A stretch of 64,000 nucleotides of DNA from Aedoeadaptatus ivorii. Lineage in GTDB: Bacteria > Bacillota > Clostridia > Tissierellales > Peptoniphilaceae. Location: the NCBI RefSeq assembly GCF_030815095.1, contig NZ_JAUSWF010000004.1:1-64000 (forward strand). Reading direction: 5' to 3'. A program made the position numbers and the translations under genes. This document shows, in pieces, positions 19,008 to 26,499 of this stretch; positions within the stretch are counted from its first letter, which is position 1; the number at the start of each line of letters is the position of its first letter. A model generated the notes under the pieces. It worked only from the letters and a program-made list of their open reading frames with translations, made no database searches and was not told where the DNA came from.

Positions 19008-20288
19008 TTAGTCTTCCAATAGTTTATTTAAGATACTCTCTGTGTTAAATGATGGTTGTCCTTGCCTATGATAATAAGAACTAAATCTTGCAATTATATC
19101 TCTTTTAAAAACGTCTGTAATAACTCCTAATTTTTTTAAATTTCTATCCTTAAACTGATTCTTTTCATAATCATACTCTAAAGTTATCAAAGAACGAAAA
19201 TCAATAAATCCACCCTCAAAAAAACTAACTTTAGGTAAGAAATGATACCTCATAGATCTTTGATCAGAGTTTCTTGACCATTGTGCAATCTTATTTTTGT
19301 TCTTATTAGATATTTCATTCCCGTCTTTATTTAAGCATTTTTCTAATATATCACTAAAGTCTTGAACTTCATCATACTTTTTAATTTTAGCAAAAAGAAT
19401 CTCATTTGTTTTTGAATTTGCCAAGTCACACGCTGGAGTCAATACTAAAAACTTTTGTTTGGTATCACAATCTTCATAAATATCACAACTGCAAACCTGT
19501 GTGATAGGGTTTGGGAACATATACATTTCTATAGGTTCGACATCTAAATATTTTTCATTGAACATAAATCTGTTACTTAACCAACTAGAGATATAACGAA
19601 TCAATACAAATTCTTGCGTTTCTTTATTCAGTTCCATTAATTCTTCTTTTTTATTAGTGAAACACTCTGGTATAATTTCCCAAAAAAATTCTTTTATATT
19701 ATTATTTACTTTACCTCTAGATCCTAGCAAACGGAAAATAGAGTCTTCATAGTAATTAATTAATTCACTTATTACATCTTCAAATGAGCTTTCATCTTTT
19801 GACTGAACTTTTATAATATTTGTATCAACATATTCACTGATTTTTTGGCTAAAACCAGTTCTTACAATAATTGGAATAATTTCTCTATCAATAATATTCT
19901 TTAATAAAATATTACCTGATATTTGTTCATCATCTTTTCCTGTATCTTTTTGCGGTACTAGCATTAAATCTACTATAACAGCCTCAAAATTATTCTGAAA
20001 CAGTGCAATGGCAGCTTCTTCAGGTGTCGTGGCAACTTCAAAAGAAATTTCAATTTTATTTAATATATCAAATTCATCACTTATTTTACCATCTTCTTGT
20101 AGTTTTTTATATACCGCATCTTTGTTTTCAAGCATCATCAACTTAGAAATATATTTTTCATCGTCGATAACACTTCTATTTCTAAGCTCTTCTATAAATA
20201 ACTTTTTATTATAATTGTCAATAGTTTCCTGCAATTGTTCTCTTTGTTCATAATCATCATCTACCAGTAATATCTTAAAATCGTCCAT
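19008..20288 (-). CDS. Receiver-domain protein with a novel C-terminal domain
   Basis: The 426-residue protein starts with a response-regulator receiver: acidic pocket VDDD (10-12), phospho-acceptor Asp107 in AVIVDLML, switch Thr144 in IIVRTGFSQ and Lys160 or Lys164. About 50 extra residues (30-79) sit between strand 1 and strand 2, longer than normal. Residues 190-426 are not a DNA-binding output domain I recognise; they contain VCSCDIYEDCD and LVLTPACDLANS, a Cys/Asp pattern that could bind metal, and end FSSYYHRQGQPSFN. The gene starts three bases after the kinase-like gene stops, so the two are translationally coupled and likely partners. Function beyond that is unknown. Confidence 0.7.
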   Translation of the reverse strand: MDDFKILLVDDDYEQREQLQETIDNYNKKLFIEELRNRSVIDDEKYISKLMMLENKDAVYKKLQEDGKISDEFDILNKIEISFEVATTPEEAAIALFQNNFEAVIVDLMLVPQKDTGKDDEQISGNILLKNIIDREIIPIIVRTGFSQKISEYVDTNIIKVQSKDESSFEDVISELINYYEDSIFRLLGSRGKVNNNIKEFFWEIIPECFTNKKEELMELNKETQEFVLIRYISSWLSNRFMFNEKYLDVEPIEMYMFPNPITQVCSCDIYEDCDTKQKFLVLTPACDLANSKTNEILFAKIKKYDEVQDFSDILEKCLNKDGNEISNKNKNKIAQWSRNSDQRSMRYHFLPKVSFFEGGFIDFRSLITLEYDYEKNQFKDRNLKKLGVITDVFKRDIIARFSSYYHRQGQPSFNTESILNKLLED

Positions 20289-20291
20289 ATC

Positions 20292-22457
20292 TTAGCTCCT
20301 ATCCAATGTTATTCGAAAGCAAGCTCCGTTGGTTGCATCAATTACTTCCAATTTACCATTATTCCTTTGAACAGCTTCTCCTGCTATAGCTAATCCTAGT
20401 CCAGTACCGTTATCTTCAATGACTCTTTTTTTAGCAGAATATCCAGGAGTAAAAATAATATCATCTACTAAATCATCAGTTGAAACTCCTATTCCATTAT
20501 CTGATATTTCAATAAATACTTTATCATCTTTATCAAAAATTGAAACATCAATATTCATAGTATCTTCATCTGTATACTTAACCCAAAATATTGCGTTTTC
20601 AATAATATTTGTTAAAGCCATATATAAATCTTCTTGTATTATATTAATGTAGAATTCATCAGATGATGCAAATTTCATTTTAATTCCTTGCTCGTCTGAT
20701 ACTTCTTGGAAAAGTTCTAATACATTCTTGATTATATTATTCAAGCTTGTTTTTTTACGTCTTCCTCTCTTATTAGATGAAAGCGGATCTAAGCGATTAA
20801 AAAACACACTTAGTCTTTTCGCTTCTGCACTTAATTTTTGCATATCTTTCGATAGTTTTTCATAGCTATATTTTCCTAACTCATCACTTTGATATGAATT
20901 TTTTAAATACTCCTCTATTGATGGAATTTTATTAGTATACCAAGATAAAGGCTTTCTGCCCTCATGTAAAACTACACTAATGACATTCCCTAGAGTAGTG
21001 TGTTTTTGATAAATAGCAATCGATTCTTTTACTTCTAAAAAATCTTCTTCTTTTTCTTTTTCTAAATTTATAATTTCTTGGCTTACTTCTTTATTTAATA
21101 CTTTAAAAATTTCTTCTTGCTTCTCTGGACTTTTCTTCAATTCTTTTCTTGTTTTTTCAATTGATTTCTCTACATTTAACTTTACATTGCTAAAATCAAA
21201 CAGTTTTTCCAAGGGTTTATCTTTCTTTTTAGGCTTTTTATCTCGCCTATACTTAAATCTTTCTTTTTCTAAAATGCTTAATGCAAAATTAGCAATTTTT
21301 TGTAATGTCCAATAACTATCATTTTCATAAAGTCCATCTCTTGCACTTTTTTCTTTTAACCCAGACTTTTCTTCATCTTCAATGCTGATTCGCCCATTAA
21401 TCTGTTCTGAACCTATTGACAAAGTAGGATTTTGAACACGCTGAGCGTCTAAGTTTAACCAATCATATCCTTGGTCTCCATATGGTCTGATTCTAAAACC
21501 ATTCCTATAGATACTTATACCGGATTGTTCCTTTAAAATATTTCTTATGTCTGTTTTTGTGTATCTTGCATCATGTGTATTATTAATGAAGTTAGTAATT
21601 ATTTCTATTCCTTGTGGATCCTTATCATAAACCCTATAATCAATCATAATTTTACCACATTTTGTTAAATCTTCCTTCGTAAATATATCAATTTGTCCAT
21701 TAATCATTTTTTCTTTGTCTGAATAGTAATTACAATATTTTAATTCATAAGAAAAGTCTTCATTAATACAACCAAATAGCCTATAATGGCATGTATCATA
21801 AAATTCAACTGGCTCTATAAACTTACATATGTTTTTACTTGTGTCACCAAAAAAATTTTCATAGCAAACTTCTATACTGAAATCTGTTTTATCGTATAAA
21901 AGTCGTGAAAGTTCTATTTCAATTTTTTTTGTATCTTCATCTGATATCCTTTCAGATAAATCATTCCCAATATCATTTGTAATATACAAAGTTGTTCCTG
22001 ATACTTCATTAGTTTTTTCAGTTTCAATATCAACAGGAATATCAGACAACTTTTTATTAGTATTAAAGTCACTCCAGTTAAAAAAAGCAAGAGTCTTAAA
22101 TCCATCATGTATAGTTGATAATTTTAATTTGTTACCTAATAAGGAAACAGCATATCGTCCTATGCCTTTCCTCCCCTGATATATTCTTCCTTTTGGACTT
22201 GTTTTGTTTTTTAATTTGTAATCAGTGGATGGTACCATCCATGCTCCTAGAACCGTGTCTTTTGACATCCCATGACCATCATCTTTTACAATTATTTCAA
22301 CTGAATCTTTATTTTTTTTAAATATCATTTGTACATTTGTTGCATCAGCATCATATGAATTTTTCACTAATTCGACAATAGCCGCCGGTAAATCTTTAAT
22401 CAAATCTTTGCCAATAGACATAATTAGTCTTCCAGTTGGTTCAAAATAACTCTTCAT
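20292..22457 (-). CDS. Double GHKL ATPase: MORC/Hsp90-like module plus histidine-kinase-like module
   Basis: The 721-residue protein has two separate GHKL ATP sites. The N-terminal one resembles Hsp90/MutL/MORC: VELVKNSYDADAT (Asn33), DDGHGM (59-64), YQGRKGIGRYAVSLLG (94-108). A middle region of about 300 residues follows (YRNGFRIRPYGDQGYDWLN). The C-terminal part looks like a sensor kinase: an H-box-like LHEGRKPL with His498, N-box IIENAIFW (Asn621), DNGIG (653-657) and GTGLGLAIAG (684). No membrane segment is present, so any signal is cytoplasmic. GAGGTGAT before the ATG at 22457 fixes the start. It lies between the FokI-like gene and the receiver gene in one operon. Confidence 0.8.
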   Translation of the reverse strand: MKSYFEPTGRLIMSIGKDLIKDLPAAIVELVKNSYDADATNVQMIFKKNKDSVEIIVKDDGHGMSKDTVLGAWMVPSTDYKLKNKTSPKGRIYQGRKGIGRYAVSLLGNKLKLSTIHDGFKTLAFFNWSDFNTNKKLSDIPVDIETEKTNEVSGTTLYITNDIGNDLSERISDEDTKKIEIELSRLLYDKTDFSIEVCYENFFGDTSKNICKFIEPVEFYDTCHYRLFGCINEDFSYELKYCNYYSDKEKMINGQIDIFTKEDLTKCGKIMIDYRVYDKDPQGIEIITNFINNTHDARYTKTDIRNILKEQSGISIYRNGFRIRPYGDQGYDWLNLDAQRVQNPTLSIGSEQINGRISIEDEEKSGLKEKSARDGLYENDSYWTLQKIANFALSILEKERFKYRRDKKPKKKDKPLEKLFDFSNVKLNVEKSIEKTRKELKKSPEKQEEIFKVLNKEVSQEIINLEKEKEEDFLEVKESIAIYQKHTTLGNVISVVLHEGRKPLSWYTNKIPSIEEYLKNSYQSDELGKYSYEKLSKDMQKLSAEAKRLSVFFNRLDPLSSNKRGRRKKTSLNNIIKNVLELFQEVSDEQGIKMKFASSDEFYINIIQEDLYMALTNIIENAIFWVKYTDEDTMNIDVSIFDKDDKVFIEISDNGIGVSTDDLVDDIIFTPGYSAKKRVIEDNGTGLGLAIAGEAVQRNNGKLEVIDATNGACFRITLDRS

Positions 22458-22479
22458 TTTTATCACCTCAAATAAATAA

Positions 22480-24249
22480 CTAAACTCTATAATCACTTTG
22501 ATCTTCTGCAGCAAATTTAACATAACTGTAGTCACTAAAATCTCCTACATATATCTCATCATTATCATACATCGTAAATGAATCAACATAAGATAGCCTT
22601 CCCGATTTCAATTCTTCTGCAAAATACAATAGATTTTCCACATTTATAGCTCCGCCACTTACACCAGCTCTATTGGCTATATGTTTTAAATTATTTTTAA
22701 AGTTTCCCTTAAAAAAAGAGGATACAAATAAATAGTTGAAATCCTTAACTTTTTCATCAAAGCTTTCCCACCATTTATTTGAATTTATTTTTTCATCTCT
22801 AGTTTGATTTTCTTCGATATATCTTATCATTTCATCTGCTTGATTAATTGGTAGATTATATCCAGTAGAATAAGCCTTATTATCTATAATTACGCCATTA
22901 ATATCATAAGATATAATTCCATCTGGTTTCCTGCTTTCTCCAAGACGCACGCCCTTAAATTTGAGTTCATTAATTAAAAGATCGATTGTCTGAATTTCAA
23001 AATCTCTATTTGCTGTTCCATCATAAGCTAAATCAATTAGTGCTAAATATCTGTGGTCAACATATCTTAATTTATCTCTTACTCTATCCTTTAATTCTAG
23101 TACATTTGTCTTAGATATCTTAGTTCTAGGTATTTCTAATTTTATAATGTTATCATCAATTACATAGCCATTCCTACTATGTTTAAGTGATAGACCCATT
23201 GCTTCAATAACTTTTAGTTCGTCTTCTATAGTTATAATGCTTTCATCAATATTATTTTCTAATAAATAAGACTTAATATTTTCTAAATTTCTTTCTCTTT
23301 TATTTATAGCTTTAATTATATGTCCACGCCTATTTCTAATATAATCTCTATCTTTACCCTTGGTTGCTAGCATTTGCCAATAAACAATTTTATCAGTCTT
23401 TGGATATGATGATAATCCCCTTGCTCTTTTAAGTTCTCTTATACCATTCAAAGTAATCCTAAAGGAATGACCTATATTTACCTTGTATTCAACATTTCCA
23501 ATTTTTGTTGAAACTTCTTTTTCAACTCTTTGAACTAAACCAACCTTAGATAACCAGCCCGAAATCATTCTTGCATATTTATCAGCTGACCCTTCTGTGT
23601 TTGAGCGAATACTTGCTTTATCTGTTTCAGAAGCAAGTTCTATCGCTTGAATATATAAATCTTGAGGAATTGATGTAAAACCAGCTTCTCCAAGTCCTCC
23701 TAATTGCTTACCAAGTTCATATTTTGTTAAATGGTCTCCATTTTCCAGTAAAGTTAAAATTCTTACAGCTGGTGGGTATGACAAAAAGGCTGAAATTAAT
23801 ATTTCTTTATCTGAATCTTCAGAATTAGATTTTACAAATTTTTCTCCTAGTTTTGTTATAGAGACTGTATCATTTTCTGTATCATAATCTAGAAGTCCTA
23901 TGGATATTCCCCATCTTAAAAATCCATCTGCAGTCCAATCGTCTGTATAAGCTCTACCACCTTGTGTTGTAATGGTAGCTTGAACAATACCACTACACTC
24001 TGCATCGGCTCTTTTCTGACCTGATTTTATACCATGACCTTTTAATAAAACATAATCCATTTCAAGTGGATCTTTTTTCATTTCTGAAATAAGTTTATTT
24101 TGTAAATCTAAATCTTTTACTAATTTAGGAAGTTTAGTATTTAAGATTTCCTTATACATTTCAGTGTTTTTATCAAAAACAGAAACTACATTTTTTAAAT
24201 TTTCAAAACTTGATGGATTTTGTATCCAACCCAATGTTCTTTCTGCCAT
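22480..24249 (-). CDS. FokI-like type IIS restriction endonuclease
   Basis: The 589-residue protein is collinear with FokI. The N-terminal recognition part has LGWIQNPSSFENLKNVVSVFD, IVQATI...WTADGFLRWG and LSYPPAVRILTLLENGDHLTK. The C-terminal cleavage domain has RKPDG (Asp443), IIDNKAYSTGYNLPI (Asp456, Lys458, the PD-D/EXK set) and QADEMIRYIEENQTR, where Asp472 and Arg476 match the FokI dimer-contact pair. The C-terminus is some 25 residues longer than FokI. FokI binds GGATG and cuts 9/13 bases away; target identity here is inference. AGGAGG precedes the ATG, and two adenine methylases lie directly upstream. Confidence 0.95.
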   Translation of the reverse strand: MAERTLGWIQNPSSFENLKNVVSVFDKNTEMYKEILNTKLPKLVKDLDLQNKLISEMKKDPLEMDYVLLKGHGIKSGQKRADAECSGIVQATITTQGGRAYTDDWTADGFLRWGISIGLLDYDTENDTVSITKLGEKFVKSNSEDSDKEILISAFLSYPPAVRILTLLENGDHLTKYELGKQLGGLGEAGFTSIPQDLYIQAIELASETDKASIRSNTEGSADKYARMISGWLSKVGLVQRVEKEVSTKIGNVEYKVNIGHSFRITLNGIRELKRARGLSSYPKTDKIVYWQMLATKGKDRDYIRNRRGHIIKAINKRERNLENIKSYLLENNIDESIITIEDELKVIEAMGLSLKHSRNGYVIDDNIIKLEIPRTKISKTNVLELKDRVRDKLRYVDHRYLALIDLAYDGTANRDFEIQTIDLLINELKFKGVRLGESRKPDGIISYDINGVIIDNKAYSTGYNLPINQADEMIRYIEENQTRDEKINSNKWWESFDEKVKDFNYLFVSSFFKGNFKNNLKHIANRAGVSGGAINVENLLYFAEELKSGRLSYVDSFTMYDNDEIYVGDFSDYSYVKFAAEDQSDYRV

Positions 24250-24257
24250 ATTTCCTC

Positions 24258-25106
24258 CTAGTAATTTGTAATCAAAACTTCTTTGGTTTCGCCTAGTTTA
24301 TTACGTTGATAATTACTGTTTGCGTAATTTATCTTTAACAAGTGAACTTTATATTTTCCACTCCACTCTTGTAACTCTTTATTAGCTAATCCATTATTAA
24401 AAAACACATTTGATAATGCAAATTTAATTTTTCTATCATTTAATTCATCTAATATCTCAAATAAAGTTAGATCATCATCAAGAGTCCAGCCTTCAAATCC
24501 TCTTTTACCATCATTATAAGAACCTACAGAGCTTCTATAAGGCGGATCACAATATACAAAGTCTGAACTTTTAATTTTAGAGAAATCAAATTCTTTGAAA
24601 TTCTTATTGCTAAATTCTATATTGAAAAGTTTATCTCTAAAAGAAGTAAGTCTATTTTTCATATTTTCATTAAAACTACTCCTATTAGTTCCAGCAGGGT
24701 TATTATAGTCATGATTTGAATTAAACCTAAACTGATAATTAAAGGAATAACACATCAAAACATATAGCAAAAGAGGGTCTTTATTTTTATTGTAATATTC
24801 TCTAAATTCATAATATGATTCTTTGTCTTCTTTAGATAGATTAAATCTACTTATTACATTATCAATATTCCTTAACAGCTCCTTGCTATCAGTCTTTTTA
24901 AACATTTCTAAAATTTCAATTACAAAATAATTTATATCATTAGCTATTTTCCTGTCCGCTTTAACATTAACAGAAACATCTAGTCCACCACAAAACACGT
25001 CATAAAAAGTATCTATATTATGAGGAAATAGAGGCAATACCTGAGCTAATAATCTATGCTTATTTCCAATGTAATTAAATGGTGATTTTATATAATTTTC
25101 GCTCAT
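24258..25106 (-). CDS. D12-class DNA adenine methyltransferase, second of two
   Basis: The 282-residue Dam/D12-class N6-adenine methyltransferase shows SPFNYIGNKHRLL (motif X), DVFCGGLDVSVNV (motif I) and FVYCDPPYRSS (catalytic DPPY, motif IV). It starts two bases after the first methylase stops, with AAGGAG overlapping that stop. FokI methylase is a single fusion of two D12 units, each modifying one strand of the asymmetric site; here the two units are separate genes, so this one should protect one strand. Target assignment is inference. Confidence 0.92.
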   Translation of the reverse strand: MSENYIKSPFNYIGNKHRLLAQVLPLFPHNIDTFYDVFCGGLDVSVNVKADRKIANDINYFVIEILEMFKKTDSKELLRNIDNVISRFNLSKEDKESYYEFREYYNKNKDPLLLYVLMCYSFNYQFRFNSNHDYNNPAGTNRSSFNENMKNRLTSFRDKLFNIEFSNKNFKEFDFSKIKSSDFVYCDPPYRSSVGSYNDGKRGFEGWTLDDDLTLFEILDELNDRKIKFALSNVFFNNGLANKELQEWSGKYKVHLLKINYANSNYQRNKLGETKEVLITNY

Positions 25107-25108
25107 AA

Positions 25109-26131
25109 CTACTCCTTTTCTACAAAATATAAGATTTCTTTTAAGTTTTTATTTTTATTTGTCTGTGCGTTCTTATATCTTTTATAATCTATAAATTTAT
25201 AGTCCACAGTACTTTTCTTTCCATATTTTTCTAAAATACCAATGATTTCATCATGGGATAATAACCCTTCTGTATTATAGCTAAGAATAATATATCTCGA
25301 ATTAGTTTTTTTGATTAAATCTTCAAAAGTATTGAAAACTGAATCTTTTCTGCAATAATCACTTTTTTGCTCAGAGTAATCTCTTAATCCGGTTACTCCT
25401 TTTATTCTAGGATTATCATATTTAGCTATTGTTTCTAATACATGATAATTGGGCAAGTACTGTCTTTGATTATATGGTGGATCAAAGTAAGCTAAATCTG
25501 TTTTTATATTCTCTATTAACTTATTAGAATCTTCATTATATGATTGTCCTACTGAATTATTAATTGATAAACCTACATTTTTTAATTTTAAATTATTTAA
25601 TGCTCTTTTATCCCAGTGCTTTAAATAAGCTCCATATACACCAGTTATATTGCTTACAAATGGAACTGCTTCTATTAGACATGTAAGTAAATAAAAATAT
25701 TCGTCTTCATTGATAAGAGAATTCTTATACCAGTTTTCAATTTGAGTCCTAACTAAATCAACTTTTAAAGCATTTTCTTCTGTGAAATACATTCTTCCAC
25801 CTTTGGGACTGTAGTTTTGATAAACAAAGCAATTTTTTAGATTATTATCTATACTTTCTAAATTAATATTGTTTAAATATTCTATTGGATTTGATATATT
25901 AAGATTCTGAAATTCTAATTTAGAATTTATCCCAACTGTTCCTCTTAATAGCACATAAGAAAAATACATCAAATCGTTAGATATAACATCATATCCCATA
26001 TTCTTAAATTCACGAGAAACTACTCCTGAACCAGCAAACACATCTGATATACTTTTAATATTTTTTGTCTTTTTTTCAATCAATTCTAATATATATGGTA
26101 TAATCAGCGTTTTGCCACCAATAAATCTCAT
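25109..26131 (-). CDS. D12-class DNA adenine methyltransferase, first of two
   Basis: This 340-residue N6-adenine methyltransferase has RFIGGKTLIIPYI at the N-terminus (motif X), DVFAGSGVVSREFKNMGY (motif I) and LAYFDPPYNQRQY (motif IV). The region 60-210 is the probable target-recognition part. The start ATG overlaps the stop of the Xre gene as ATGA, with GAGGAA as ribosome site. Paired with the next gene it would supply the two strand-specific activities needed to protect an asymmetric type IIS site. Confidence 0.92.
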   Translation of the reverse strand: MRFIGGKTLIIPYILELIEKKTKNIKSISDVFAGSGVVSREFKNMGYDVISNDLMYFSYVLLRGTVGINSKLEFQNLNISNPIEYLNNINLESIDNNLKNCFVYQNYSPKGGRMYFTEENALKVDLVRTQIENWYKNSLINEDEYFYLLTCLIEAVPFVSNITGVYGAYLKHWDKRALNNLKLKNVGLSINNSVGQSYNEDSNKLIENIKTDLAYFDPPYNQRQYLPNYHVLETIAKYDNPRIKGVTGLRDYSEQKSDYCRKDSVFNTFEDLIKKTNSRYIILSYNTEGLLSHDEIIGILEKYGKKSTVDYKFIDYKRYKNAQTNKNKNLKEILYFVEKE

Positions 26132-26349
26132 TTGATTTCCTCTTCATTCTTTCTTCTGTATTCAATGATCTCTCCAATATCACATTGAAAATACTCACAG
26201 ATCTTACCTAATGTTTCTAAACTTACATTTTCATCTCTTCCCATTTTTGCTATTGTCTTGGGTGTAGTTGCGATTGCACATTGTAAGTCTGTTTTTTTCA
26301 TATTTTTATCTATTAATAACTTCCATAATTTATTATATGAAAATCCCAT
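26128..26349 (-). CDS. Xre/Cro-type controller of the restriction operon
   Basis: The 73-residue helix-turn-helix protein (KLWKLLIDKNMKKTDLQ, then TTPKTIAKMGRDENVSLETLGKICEYFQCDIGEI) matches the small Cro/C1 class. A TTG start at 26361 is possible, but GGAG six bases before the ATG at 26349 is better. It is the first gene of the operon and overlaps the first methylase. By analogy with controller proteins it may time methylase against nuclease expression. No obvious symmetric operator was found in the promoter. Confidence 0.85.
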   Translation of the reverse strand: MGFSYNKLWKLLIDKNMKKTDLQCAIATTPKTIAKMGRDENVSLETLGKICEYFQCDIGEIIEYRRKNEEEIK

Positions 26350-26402
26350 ATCATTCTCCAATTCTATATTTTACCTTTCTAAATGTATAGATTAACTACC
26401 TA

Positions 26403-26432
26403 ATTATAGCATATAAAACAGATTCTTTACAA
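26403..26432 (-). promoter_or_regulatory. Promoter of the restriction-modification operon
   Basis: On the minus strand an extended -10 TGCTATAAT (TATAAT at 26403-26408) lies 18 bases below TTGTAA (26427-26432). It is about 55 bases upstream of the Xre start. Confidence 0.65.
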
Positions 26433-26460
26433 TTATACGATTTACTGCTTTAAAACGAGC

Positions 26461-26499
26461 AAAAAATAACCTCAGAATCTAATCTGAGGCATTATTTTT
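26461..26499. terminator. Terminator after rlmD, usable in both directions
   Basis: CCTCAGA and TCTGAGG form a stem flanked by A- and T-runs, directly below the rlmD stop and above the restriction-operon promoter. Confidence 0.8.
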
